Source: Bacillus sp. sid0103 (GTDB taxonomy: Bacteria; Bacillota; Bacilli; Bacillales_B; DSM-18226). Taken from it: a DNA stretch of 64,000 nt. Positions within the stretch are counted from its first letter, which is position 1; every line of letters begins with the position of its first letter. Under the pieces are notes generated by a model. That model saw only the letters and a list, made by a program, of their open reading frames with translations. It did no database searches and was not told the origin of the DNA. Of the stretch, positions 17,716 through 26,284 are shown one piece after another. The DNA lies in the NCBI RefSeq assembly GCF_019219025.1, contig NZ_JAHUWN010000001.1:367032-431031 (forward strand), in the 5' to 3' direction. The translations under genes and the position numbers were made by a program.

Positions 17716-18786
17716 TTAAGCAGTGGGATTTGAGCGTCCTGCAGCCCATTGATCAACAATACCTGCAAATAATCCAGATAACGCAAGGCCAACATGCCCT
17801 GTTTCTACGCAAAGATATGTTTTATCTTCACTAGACACTAAATCCATAATGGGTTTACTTTGCTCTTCTAAAACTAAATTGTCTCTTGAGCCAGAGATAA
17901 CAAATAGATTGGCACGAATATTTTTTAAATCCACCTGTTTATTCCCAACGATTAATTCACCTTTAACCAACTTGTTCCCTTTAATTAAATCATTCGCTAA
18001 TTGTTTATAGGCTTCTCCTGTAAAAGGAACTTGATCAAGTGTCCATTTATTCATTCGACGCCACTTTTCTACATAACGATGATCATGGGCACGATTCAAG
18101 AGCATGGTATAATTTGTGAAATAAATTGGTGCTCCAACGGCTCTAAACATCATTTCCACATATTTAGGCGGTACAACCCCATAAACATCAAGAAAATGAT
18201 CAATATTAAAATCTCCTTGTTTGAAACCTTCAGCCCATTTTTCTGGCCCAACAAACGTAGTAAAATCAATTGGTACAGTGGCTACAATTATATTTTTTAT
18301 TGGTTCGTCCGCAATTGATGCGTAGATTGAGGCAATCGTTCCGCCTAAACAATAGCCAACTAGTGTAATTTCATCCGCTCCAGAATGGCGAATAGCCCGC
18401 TTAACAGCCGTTTTTAAGTATTTCTCGATATAGGTGTCGAGACCAATTTTTTTGTCTTCATAGCCTGGTGTACCCCAATCCAATAAATACACTTCATAAC
18501 CCATCTCATTAAGGTTCTTAATCACACTTTTCTTTTGGTCAATATCTAAAATGTATGGTTTATTAAAAAGTGAATACACGAAAAATAAAGGAATTTCATA
18601 CTTTTTCTGTTTGGCTGGATAATGCCAGAGGACTGATTTATTTTTTCTCCATACTTCATTCCTAGGAGTTTGACCAACCTTGGGTTCAGGTTCTGATAAG
18701 ATCTTAAATACATTTTCCCAGCGGTCCATTTCTTTTTGATAATCAAATTCGGAAATTAACCCTTTCAAAGGTGCTTCAGTTGCCAA
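17716..18786 (-). CDS. phaC: Class IV poly(R)-hydroxyalkanoate synthase subunit PhaC
   Basis: 356 aa from the TTG at 18786, which is 7 nt from AAAGGAGG; the GTG two codons earlier is too close. The lipase-like box is GYCLGG with Cys at about residue 146, the Asp lies in SGSRDNLV and the His in ETGHVGLA, giving the Cys-Asp-His set of PHA synthases. The enzyme polymerises (R)-3-hydroxyacyl-CoA at the granule surface. Length of about 360 and adjacency to PhaR define class IV, the Bacillus type. Last gene of a run of six on the minus strand. Confidence 0.95.
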   Translation of the reverse strand: MATEAPLKGLISEFDYQKEMDRWENVFKILSEPEPKVGQTPRNEVWRKNKSVLWHYPAKQKKYEIPLFFVYSLFNKPYILDIDQKKSVIKNLNEMGYEVYLLDWGTPGYEDKKIGLDTYIEKYLKTAVKRAIRHSGADEITLVGYCLGGTIASIYASIADEPIKNIIVATVPIDFTTFVGPEKWAEGFKQGDFNIDHFLDVYGVVPPKYVEMMFRAVGAPIYFTNYTMLLNRAHDHRYVEKWRRMNKWTLDQVPFTGEAYKQLANDLIKGNKLVKGELIVGNKQVDLKNIRANLFVISGSRDNLVLEEQSKPIMDLVSSEDKTYLCVETGHVGLALSGLFAGIVDQWAAGRSNPTA

Positions 18787-18807
18787 GGTCACCCCTCCTT
18801 TTCAATA

Positions 18808-19377
18808 TTATTTCGATGTCCCTGATCCTGCTAGTTCTCGTTTTGTGTCTTGGTCCTTTTTTTCAATTAGACCCTTTAATGATTCAACTTCTTCTTTAAT
18901 GCTTGTTAATTTCAATATCTCAAACTTCATTTCTTGTATTTCTGCATGTAATTCCTTTGTATCTAGTTGCTCTTTTTTCGTTTTTATTAACTCCGTTTTC
19001 AGCTGCTTCGTTAATTTAATGATTTCTTTAGAAATTTCCACAACACTCTCTATTTCTTTGTTTTGCGAATTCAGGGAGTCCTGTAAATCCCAGATTTGTT
19101 CCTCAAGAGCCTCAATTTTTTCCTCAGCTTGAACCGTTAAAGTTGCAACGTTTGCTATATCATTTTTAGTTGGTAAATTTAATACACTAGCAAGTGCTTC
19201 CTGATTCTTTTTAAAAGCCTCTAGATAACGCGAATTAATCTCCGTTCCTGTATTGGACATTTTCACAAAATCTTTGTTATTCGTCCAAAGATAGATAAAA
19301 TCATTGATTTGTTTTTCCCATAAAAGACTAAGCTTATGAAAGGATTCAAATGGATCGTAAGGTTTTTTACCCGACAT
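18808..19377 (-). CDS. phaR: PHA synthase subunit PhaR (class IV)
   Basis: 189 aa from the ATG at 19377 with AGGAG upstream (a GTG three codons earlier is worse placed). The N-terminus, YDPFESFHKLSLLWEKQINDFIYLWTNN, is the conserved PhaR segment. The rest (about 85-180) is a long coiled coil of Glu/Lys heptads. PhaR is required for activity of class IV PhaC. It precedes phaC by 21 bp. Length is near the family norm of about 200. Confidence 0.9.
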   Translation of the reverse strand: MSGKKPYDPFESFHKLSLLWEKQINDFIYLWTNNKDFVKMSNTGTEINSRYLEAFKKNQEALASVLNLPTKNDIANVATLTVQAEEKIEALEEQIWDLQDSLNSQNKEIESVVEISKEIIKLTKQLKTELIKTKKEQLDTKELHAEIQEMKFEILKLTSIKEEVESLKGLIEKKDQDTKRELAGSGTSK

Positions 19378-19399
19378 TACTTCCACTCCTATTATGATA

Positions 19400-20023
19400 T
19401 TATTTAGATTGCTCCGTTACATTCTTCATATAACTTTGAAAAGGCAGCATAGCAGTTTTCACTTGCTTCGCAAACATACTCACAAATACTTTTTGATTTT
19501 CATATAATACACTGCTCGTTTTCTTAACACTCTCAATATATTTTTCTCTGCCATTTTTTCGATAAGCGATATATTGTTCAACGGTTTCTACATATTTATC
19601 GAGTGCATCCAATTGTCCAGTGATTAATGCTTGAGCTGGAGTAAATAATAAATGAGCTGTTTTATTCTGAATGTCCTCTACTACTCTGTTAATTTCTTCA
19701 TATGATTTAACAGGAAAGAAATTCTGTAGTGGAGTTGTTGTCACTAGTAATTCTTCTCTTGCCGTCTTCTCCCACTCTTTCAGCTCCAACCCAAATTGTG
19801 CTGCAATTGTTGCCGCATTATCTTGATTTTGTTTAAGCTTGTCCACGTAATTCTTAACAGCATCCAATAAACGTGCATCACGTTTATTGAAGCGCTCTTT
19901 CCATGCATCCAATTCATTAAATCCTAACTTCCAGAGAAGGTCTAAGCTTGAAGGATCCTTTTCCTCGCCAACCACAGCTTCTTGATTTTCAACTTCTACG
20001 ACAGTTTCATTTTTTTTCGTCAT
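19400..20023 (-). CDS. PHA granule-associated (phasin-like) protein
   Basis: 207 aa from the ATG at 20023, with GGAGGAG seven bases upstream. Almost entirely amphipathic helix, with no membrane segment. It begins with an acidic region and then SLDLLWKLGFNELDAWKERFNKRD. It overlaps the upstream coiled-coil gene by 17 bp and precedes phaR by 22 bp. Size, helicity and position fit a phasin coating PHA granules, but I cannot match it to canonical Bacillus PhaP by eye. Part of it (FNELDAWKERFNKRDAR...VDKLKQNQ) resembles the PhaR/PhaE-type N-terminus, so a second synthase-associated subunit is an alternative. Confidence 0.7.
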   Translation of the reverse strand: MTKKNETVVEVENQEAVVGEEKDPSSLDLLWKLGFNELDAWKERFNKRDARLLDAVKNYVDKLKQNQDNAATIAAQFGLELKEWEKTAREELLVTTTPLQNFFPVKSYEEINRVVEDIQNKTAHLLFTPAQALITGQLDALDKYVETVEQYIAYRKNGREKYIESVKKTSSVLYENQKVFVSMFAKQVKTAMLPFQSYMKNVTEQSK

Positions 20024-20489
20024 CGTTTTTCTCCTCCAAATTCGAATGATCTGTATCAAATAATTTTTTTAAGTCTACTAATTCTAATTCTAAGTTTTTT
20101 AGTTTCGAATCGTGGAATTCATGGGCTTCCATCTCCAATACTGCCTGCAGGGCTTCCCAGGATTCCCGAATCATTTTGAACTTAGTTTGATTCTCTTGCT
20201 GTCTTTTGGACATCTTATAGATGGATTCATCCAAAAGATCTAATTTTTCCTCATAATCTACGATTCTTACAGAAATAGCACTTATTTCATCTTTATTCGC
20301 AAGGTCAAATTTTTTTAGCCATCTCGTCGTTAACCTCTTACGAATACTTAATTGCTTCAGGTGTGCTTCCATTGCTCTCCCAAAAGCGATCGTAAAGTTT
20401 CTGTTATTGGTGCAGGCATGGATTCTTTTATTCATTTCTGCTTCAAGCTTTTTATAGAAAGCATCTGAGTCTCGATGTGTGAACTCCAT
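20007..20489 (-). CDS. Coiled-coil protein of the PHA locus, function unknown
   Basis: 160 aa from the ATG at 20489 (AAGAGGG six bases upstream). N-terminal helical part with HACTNNRNFTIAFGRAMEAHLKQL, then coiled coil about 75-150 (DYEEKLDLLDESIYKMSKRQQENQ...). No DNA-binding helix-turn-helix is visible, so it is not the PadR-like PhaQ repressor expected at this position in B. megaterium. It sits in the same minus-strand run as the synthase genes. The motif around residues 25-45 resembles the equivalent part of PhaR (F..LWTNN / ACTNNRNFT), suggesting a distant relationship. Granule association is inference. Confidence 0.6.
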   Translation of the reverse strand: MEFTHRDSDAFYKKLEAEMNKRIHACTNNRNFTIAFGRAMEAHLKQLSIRKRLTTRWLKKFDLANKDEISAISVRIVDYEEKLDLLDESIYKMSKRQQENQTKFKMIRESWEALQAVLEMEAHEFHDSKLKNLELELVDLKKLFDTDHSNLEEKNDDEKK

Positions 20490-20527
20490 GTGCATCCCTC
20501 TTAACTAACTGGTCAGTATCTTTTATT

Positions 20528-21307
20528 TTACTGTACACCGGCAGTTGTGCCGCCGTCAACAACTAGTACATGGCCGTATACATAATTAGAAGCATCTGAA
20601 GCTAAGAAAAGTGCTGGGCCTTTCATATCATTATCGGACCCAAAGCGTCCTGCAGGTGTTCGTTCGAGAATTTTTTCACCTGAGTAATCTAGAATCGCAT
20701 TTGCCATTTTAGTAGGGAAAAACCCTGGAGCGATGGCATTGACATGGACATTATATGGAGCCAGTTTCACAGCTAAATCCTTCGTTAAGGTAATGACTGC
20801 ACCTTTACTTGCGGAATAACCAATCGCATCCATCACCAATGGGTCTTGCCCTCCGATACCTGCAATGGAGGCAATATTAATAATCTTACCGGATTTTTGC
20901 TCGACCATTATTTTCCCAACAGCTTGAGAAAATAAGAAAACGGCCTTTAGGTTGATATCCATTACTTTATCCCATTTATCTTCAGGCATTTCTAAAGCAG
21001 GTGCACCCCAGCTGGTACCACTGTTATTAACCAATATATCGATCCGGCCAAATTCTCGCATGGTTTCATCGACAACAGACTGGATATCGTTTCGATTGGC
21101 TACATCACATTTCAGGGCAAGGGCTCGAACCCCTTTTTCCTGCAAGGCTTCTGTCAATTGGTGGCAGGCATCTAGATTTCTTGAGCACACGACCACATTT
21201 GCCCCAGCTTCTGCATAGGCGACCGCAATTTGCTGGCCTAAGCCTCTTCCTCCGCCGGTAATAATGGCTGTTTTGCCTTTTAAACTAAAAATCTCTTGAA
21301 TATTCAC
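20528..21307 (-). CDS. Short-chain dehydrogenase/reductase, probable PHA-precursor reductase
   Basis: 259 aa, classical SDR: TGGGRGLG nucleotide-binding motif, NNSG, catalytic Ser (NIASIAG) and YSASK (Tyr-x-x-x-Lys). GTG start behind GAGGGGG. It ends 39 bp before the coiled-coil gene. Position suggests PhaB-like acetoacetyl-CoA reduction or 3-oxoacyl reduction to (R)-3-hydroxyacyl substrates. Sequence is somewhat closer in style to RhlG/gluconate 5-dehydrogenase-type SDRs than to FabG, so the substrate is uncertain. Confidence 0.8.
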   Translation of the reverse strand: MNIQEIFSLKGKTAIITGGGRGLGQQIAVAYAEAGANVVVCSRNLDACHQLTEALQEKGVRALALKCDVANRNDIQSVVDETMREFGRIDILVNNSGTSWGAPALEMPEDKWDKVMDINLKAVFLFSQAVGKIMVEQKSGKIINIASIAGIGGQDPLVMDAIGYSASKGAVITLTKDLAVKLAPYNVHVNAIAPGFFPTKMANAILDYSGEKILERTPAGRFGSDNDMKGPALFLASDASNYVYGHVLVVDGGTTAGVQ

Positions 21308-21324
21308 GGTTTTCCCCCTCTCTA

Positions 21325-22959
21325 TTAAGCTTCTACTTTTAATTTTTCTTGATCTCTTAATACGCGTCGAAGTAGTTTTCCAACTGAAGATTTAGGCAAA
21401 TCAGTACGTATTTCTACTTCTTTTGGCGCCTTATATGGGGCAAGGTTTTCTTTCCCAAACTGTTTGATATCCTCTTCTGTAATGGCATATCCATCTTTCA
21501 ATTTCACAAATGCCTTTACTGTTTCCCCACGATAGGCATCCGGAACTCCAATAACAAGCACCTCTTCGATTCCTTCGAGTTTATAAAGCACATCCTCGAT
21601 TTCACTAGGATATACATTGTATCCGCTCGCAATGATCATATCCTTTTTCCGGTCTACGATATAAAAGTATCCGTCTTCATCCATTTTTGCGATATCTCCT
21701 GTAAACAGCCAGCCGTCTTTTATTACTTCGGCCGTATCTTCTGGGCGGTTCCAATACCCTTTCATGACCTGTGGACCTTGGATTATTAACTCGCCTTCTT
21801 CTCCAACAGGTGTATCGATATACCCATCCGGGGTCTGATGGACAATTCTGGCAATTGTACTTTGGACCGGTATTCCAACACTGCCATATTTCCTCGGTAC
21901 AAATGGCGGGCTAAAGATGGCTGTTGGTGCTGTTTCAGAAAGGCCATACCCATCCAGTAACCTTGCACCTGTTTTCTTTTCAAACATTTTTACTTGTTCT
22001 ACGGGTAGTGGCGCACCACCGCTGCTTAAGTAATACATTTCATTAAAACTACATTTATCTAAATCTGGCTGGCTATTTAATGCAAAATACATGGTTGGAA
22101 CCGCTGACATTTGGAACGGCTTTTCACGGTTAATCGTATCCATTACCTCTTTAACATCAAAACGCGGTAAGACGATTTGATTAGCCCCTTCCCTAATTCC
22201 ACATAGCGCCACACTAGATAATCCATACACATGGAACATTGGCAGGACAGTAATCATTTTTAAGTTTTCCGGTTTATTATCACAAGCATTATAGGCAAAA
22301 TCACAAACTTGGTTGAAATTGGCAAGTAAGTTACGATGAGTGAGCATGACACCTTTAGATACACCTGTTGTCCCACCAGTATATTGTAAAAGGGCTACGT
22401 CCTCATATTGGTCAATCTCGACCTCTGGGATAGTTACGTCCCCATGTAAAAATTCATCAAAATAATGGTCGCCAGCAGCAAGATCGACTCTCGTCCCACC
22501 GAAACTTACTACGATAACCTTTTTTAAGGATGTATTGGATTGCAATTCTTTTATTTTTGGATAAAATGCATCGAATGCGACTATGTATTCAGAGCCAGAA
22601 TCATTTAAAACGTGTTCTATTTCTCTTTCTACATACATTGGATTAACTTGAACAGCTATTCCACCTAGTCGAAAAGTACCGAATAGCGTGAAAATGTAAT
22701 GAGGGGAATTAGGAAGCATTATAGACAGACGGTCACCCTTAGTAAATCCTGCCCTATGTAGGGCTGCAGCAAATTTGTCGGTGATCAGTTTTGTATCATT
22801 ATAGGTCCAAACTTTTCCGTAAAAGGTGAATGCAGGATTACTATTATATCGTTTAACTGAACCATGTAAAAAATCATAAAGTGAATTGTGCTCAATGTTT
22901 ACATGCTCATTAATTCTTGGATCATAAATTTTTAACCACGGTTTTTGCTGATAAACCAT
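21325..22959 (-). CDS. Long-chain fatty-acid-CoA ligase (FadD-like)
   Basis: 544 aa from the ATG at 22959, nine bases from GGAGG; upstream in-frame codons are not needed. AMP-binding motifs YTGGTTGVSKG, GYGLSETAP, DGWLFTGDIAKMDEDGY, and the C-terminal lysine region PKSSVGKLLRR are intact. It would activate fatty acids to acyl-CoA, feeding beta-oxidation intermediates to the PHA pathway. It is the first gene of the PHA run, 17 bp from the SDR gene. A truncated relative of its C-terminus occurs at 25285. Confidence 0.88.
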   Translation of the reverse strand: MVYQQKPWLKIYDPRINEHVNIEHNSLYDFLHGSVKRYNSNPAFTFYGKVWTYNDTKLITDKFAAALHRAGFTKGDRLSIMLPNSPHYIFTLFGTFRLGGIAVQVNPMYVEREIEHVLNDSGSEYIVAFDAFYPKIKELQSNTSLKKVIVVSFGGTRVDLAAGDHYFDEFLHGDVTIPEVEIDQYEDVALLQYTGGTTGVSKGVMLTHRNLLANFNQVCDFAYNACDNKPENLKMITVLPMFHVYGLSSVALCGIREGANQIVLPRFDVKEVMDTINREKPFQMSAVPTMYFALNSQPDLDKCSFNEMYYLSSGGAPLPVEQVKMFEKKTGARLLDGYGLSETAPTAIFSPPFVPRKYGSVGIPVQSTIARIVHQTPDGYIDTPVGEEGELIIQGPQVMKGYWNRPEDTAEVIKDGWLFTGDIAKMDEDGYFYIVDRKKDMIIASGYNVYPSEIEDVLYKLEGIEEVLVIGVPDAYRGETVKAFVKLKDGYAITEEDIKQFGKENLAPYKAPKEVEIRTDLPKSSVGKLLRRVLRDQEKLKVEA

Positions 22960-23042
22960 TACTACGAGCCTCCTCAAGATTTTTAAAGTCTAATAGTAAA
23001 TATTCCATTTAAAAATAGCTGCAAATGCTTCGAAGTGGTCAT

Positions 23043-23084
23043 CAATAATCATTAATTAGAATATTAATATAGTTATGATTATTG
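23043..23084. promoter_or_regulatory. Inverted repeat in the fadD/hydrolase intergenic region
   Basis: CAATAATCAT and ATGATTATTG, a perfect 10-bp inverted repeat with 22 nt between, 84 bp upstream of the ligase start, in the 587-bp A+T-rich gap between divergent genes. A possible regulator site for the PHA operon. Apart from this and the repeat at 23399 I see nothing else in the gap. Confidence 0.35.
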
Positions 23085-23398
23085 TAGTAAAATAGAAATT
23101 TGTAAACCTTCCTCTTTCGACAAATTTCTACAAAAATCACTATCTATTGGATAAAACGAAAACAAACCTTTATACATCAAGTGACAGTTTTCAAAAAATT
23201 TACACAATTATGTAAATATTGACGAAAATTGTCGGAATATTTTTTCACTCCCCTTACAACGGAATGGTGTAATTTGTAAATAACAACCGAAAAAACCATT
23301 CATCCCCCCACTTCCAAAAGATCCATAAACAAAGAAATTAGTATTCTCCTATAATATTTTTCAGTGCAATTCTTGGCGCCATTTTTGGTGTCATTTTT

Positions 23399-23431
23399 GG
23401 TGTCAGGCACCGAAGAAAGACACTTGTCCAT
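23399..23431 (+). repeat. GGTGTCAGGCACC repeat with extension
   Basis: Core at 23399-23411 followed by GAAGAAAGACACTTGTCC, like the copy at 10519. Short partial copies (TTTTTGGTGTCA) lie just before it. Confidence 0.8.
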
Positions 23432-23546
23432 ACAGAGAGAACACGAGAACATAGTTTCTTTATATTATTCTGAATTTTGTAAAAATTAATACTTTACAAA
23501 TTGTAGAAAGCCCTTATATGATATATAGCAAATAGGAGGGGTATAT

Positions 23547-24326
23547 TTGAGTAGAGATTCTATTAGTTGCTCTGACATTCCTTACTTGCGGTTTGGTGAT
23601 GGTGAACCTTTGGTTTTTATTCATGGTCTAGGAGAGGTGAAGGAGGGCTGGCACAATCAATTTGAATTTGCGGATCAGTATGACTTGATTATCCCTGATT
23701 TACGAGGTCATGGTGAGCATATTACGAATGATAAAATTTCTATCCCACACTTTGCCCGTGACATTATTAATCTATTAAATGATCTCAATATCGAAAGCGC
23801 TCACATCTGTGGCTTATCGATGGGCGGAATGGTGGCTCAGGAAATCTATCGTCAAGCACCTCAAATGTGTCGAACGCTCATGCTGGTAAGTACCTTTCAT
23901 TTTATTCCAAAGCATCTAGCTAATTTAATCATAAACTATCGCAAGGTACGGTCGCTTTCAAGAACCCCAAGTATCTCCAAAACCACGGCCGCACGTATTT
24001 CACTTACTTCCTGGAAGGGAAAAGTATATGAAGACTTCCTTAAATTTTACAACCCTAATGATGATGTATTTCTAAAATCTGTTAAAGCCTGTTTTGAAGT
24101 GAATAATTTGAAACTGCTTCCTAAAATTAAAGTCCCGACGTTAATCATGGGCTCACAATATGATTCAGTCATTCCTGTATGGATACAACTACTCATGCAT
24201 AAAAAAATCCGCCATTCTGAATTTGTCATCATCAGGAATACTGGCCATATTGCCAAATTAGAACAAAAAGATGCATTTAATAGAATTCTACGCAGTTTTT
24301 TGAAGAAACACTCAAAAGCTAGTTAA
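23547..24326 (+). CDS. Alpha/beta hydrolase, paralogue B next to the PHA locus
   Basis: 259 aa, TTG start behind AGGAGGGG. Nucleophile Ser in ICGLSMGGMV, Asp in GSQYDSVIP, His in NTGHIAKLE. Near-identical over long stretches to paralogue A at 16865, diverging mainly at the N-terminus and around residues 125-165. It lies on the other side of the PHA operon and is transcribed away from it. Esterase or lactonase activity is likely; substrate unknown. Confidence 0.85.
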   Translation: MSRDSISCSDIPYLRFGDGEPLVFIHGLGEVKEGWHNQFEFADQYDLIIPDLRGHGEHITNDKISIPHFARDIINLLNDLNIESAHICGLSMGGMVAQEIYRQAPQMCRTLMLVSTFHFIPKHLANLIINYRKVRSLSRTPSISKTTAARISLTSWKGKVYEDFLKFYNPNDDVFLKSVKACFEVNNLKLLPKIKVPTLIMGSQYDSVIPVWIQLLMHKKIRHSEFVIIRNTGHIAKLEQKDAFNRILRSFLKKHSKAS

Positions 24327-24426
24327 AGAGGGTGCGGATTCTTTCCTCCCTTCTTCTTCTATGTTCTTTACTTAGGCATATTATCATATAATTTACCGTT
24401 ATCTTTAAAAAGGAGGATTGCTGTAA

Positions 24427-25230
24427 ATGCCACATACTACTGGGAATGGTATAAATCTTTATTATGAGGTTCACGGAGAAGGTGAACCTTTACTTTTAAT
24501 TATGGGGTTATCATTGAACTCAAAATCTTGGTTTAGGACTATCCCTGCTCTAAGTGAGCACTTTAAAGTTATTATTTTTGATAATCGTGGTACAGGTCTC
24601 AGTGACAAACCTAATACTCCCTACTCGATCGAACAAATGGCTGAAGATGCTAAGTGCGTCTTGGATTCAGCCGGCGTAGACTCAGCCCATGTATATGGGA
24701 TTTCCATGGGTGGGATGATCGCACAAAGATTAGCACTTATGTATCCTTCACGAGTCCGATCGCTTATCTTAGGTTGTACAACCTCTGGCGGAGCAAATCA
24801 TGTCCAACCTAGTGCAGAGGTCTCGATGCTAATGCTTTCAAGGGGCTCATCCATTGCAACACCAGAGGAAATGGCTTGGGCCACCACTCCAATCCTATAT
24901 AGTCAAGCATTTATAGAAAATCAACGAGAATTAGTGGCAGAGGACATACAAAGAAGAATCGAGATACCTGTTCTTCCTTATGCCTATATACTTCAGCTCC
25001 AGGCCTGTTTAGCCCATGATACGTCCAACGAGATAGACCAAATCCAAGTGCCTGCCTTGGTTATCCACGGCGATGCCGATAAGTTGGTTCCCTATCAAAA
25101 TGGGATTAATTTAGCTGAAAAAATTCCAAATGCTGAATTTTTGACCATTCAAGGTGCTGGTCATATTTATGTAACAGAAGCAAATGAGTTGGTAAATGAA
25201 AAAGTGCTAGATTTCTTAAAAAACCAATAG
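24427..25230 (+). CDS. Alpha/beta hydrolase (3-oxoadipate enol-lactonase-like)
   Basis: 267 aa, ATG behind AAGGAGG. Nucleophile Ser in YGISMGGMIAQ, Asp in HGDADKLVP, His in GAGHIYVTE; N-terminal NGINLYYEVHGEGEPLLLIMGL. Resembles PcaD-type and 3-oxoadipate enol-lactonase-like hydrolases, a group with many substrates, so the name is a family resemblance only. Ends at a strong terminator (25243). It is less similar to paralogues A and B than they are to each other. Confidence 0.82.
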   Translation: MPHTTGNGINLYYEVHGEGEPLLLIMGLSLNSKSWFRTIPALSEHFKVIIFDNRGTGLSDKPNTPYSIEQMAEDAKCVLDSAGVDSAHVYGISMGGMIAQRLALMYPSRVRSLILGCTTSGGANHVQPSAEVSMLMLSRGSSIATPEEMAWATTPILYSQAFIENQRELVAEDIQRRIEIPVLPYAYILQLQACLAHDTSNEIDQIQVPALVIHGDADKLVPYQNGINLAEKIPNAEFLTIQGAGHIYVTEANELVNEKVLDFLKNQ

Positions 25231-25242
25231 TTTTTTTCATAA

Positions 25243-25275
25243 AAAATGCCCGTTCAAAGGTTGAACGGGCATTTT
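25243..25275 (+). terminator. Strong bidirectional terminator
   Basis: AAAATGCCCGTTCAA / TTGAACGGGCATTTT, a 15-bp perfect stem with a 3-nt loop, between the hydrolase and the convergent fadD remnant. Confidence 0.9.
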
Positions 25276-25284
25276 CACATCGTG

Positions 25285-25458
25285 TTAAACTTTTACCTTA
25301 GCTACCTCTTCATCCCGTAGGACTCTCCTAAGCAATTTCCCCACCGATGATTTTGGTAATTCGGCAAGAATTTTGACTTCTTTTGGCGCCTTGTACGGTG
25401 CTAAGTTACCATTCGCAAACTGAGTAACTTCTTTCACAGAGAGTGTATAACCTTCCTT
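25285..25458 (-). pseudogene. C-terminal remnant of an acyl-CoA ligase
   Basis: About 58 codons encode LKEGYTLSVKEVTQFANGNLAPYKAPKEV...PKSSVGKLLRRVLRDEE, matching the last 60 residues of the FadD-like protein at 21325 with a few changes. Everything upstream of this segment is missing; sequence before about 25458 is unrelated and runs into the truncated yitT gene. The ORF that begins with TTG at 25470 has no ribosome site. It is a deletion remnant of a second fadD copy. Confidence 0.85.
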
Positions 25459-25490
25459 TAGAAAGTCCAAAGAAGAAAACGAGCAGCAAA

Positions 25491-26111
25491 TTAGTGTCCC
25501 TGAATTGAAAGATCAATCGTTCTAAATGCTATTAGAAATGTTGCTAAGGAGAATACGGCTTCACTTAATCCAAAAATGAAAATCGAACTCCCGAAAATCA
25601 ATACGTTTAATAACAGGATAATCTGCCCGATTGAGAAAGAAGAACGTTTACTTAACATGATAGCTATCACTTCTGTCCCATCAAAACATCCACCGAATCG
25701 AATGGTGATACCGACCCCCAGACCTAAACTAATTCCGCCAAGGACAATAACTAGGACTGGATTGGAGGTAATGACAGGAAGAGAATCTAATAAATAGGTT
25801 TCAAACGATAGAATAAGAATGGCAAAAAGGCTGAGGAGGAGAAACCTTTTTCCCAGAAATGTATAGGCAAGTAAGAAAAAAGGAGTGTTTAATATTAACA
25901 AAAATAATCCTATTTCTTGCTGGGTAATATGTGCAAGCAGGATACTAATCCCAATGATTCCTCCATCAATCACATGATTTTTCACCAAAAATAATTGTAA
26001 GGATAAGGATACAAGTGTAGCGCCTAAAAAAATAAACCCTAACCGTTTATAAAAAGGACTTACACCAGATCTACTTAAGTCAATATAAAATTTTATCCTA
26101 TATCTATGCAT
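25491..26111 (-). pseudogene. YitT-family membrane protein, C-terminally truncated
   Basis: 206 aa, ATG behind AAAGGGG. Five to six membrane segments; conserved VSLSLQLFLVKNHVIDGGI and GLGVGITIRFGGCFDGTEVIAI are YitT-family features. Family proteins are usually about 280 aa with a C-terminal DUF2179 domain after the last membrane helix. Here the protein ends just after AFRTIDLSIQG with His-stop, so DUF2179 is absent. The loss coincides with the point where the fadD remnant begins downstream, suggesting one deletion. It may still make a membrane protein, but probably not a functional full-length one. Confidence 0.7.
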
Positions 26112-26270
26112 ACTTGTCCCCTTTTTATCACCAAAATACGTAATTAGATTTAGTTAAAATATATTCAAGTAAATCTGAAACATGCTCTCCTCCCAAATAC
26201 AATAAAAAAAGAACCTCATTACAAATGGTTATTTGTACGAGAGCTCTTTCAAAAAATTCATTATTTAAAT

Positions 26271-26283
26271 GGTGTCAGTCACC
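26271..26283 (+). repeat. Variant GGTGTCAGTCACC repeat
   Basis: One mismatch from the dispersed 13-mer, immediately after the stop of the disrupted GNAT gene. The 173-bp stretch from 26112 otherwise shows nothing. Confidence 0.6.
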
Positions 26284-26284
26284 A

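Noticed and set aside
20007..20489. PhaQ repressor at this position of the PHA operon
   Set aside because: PhaQ is PadR-like with a winged helix; this protein is coiled coil with no such motif.
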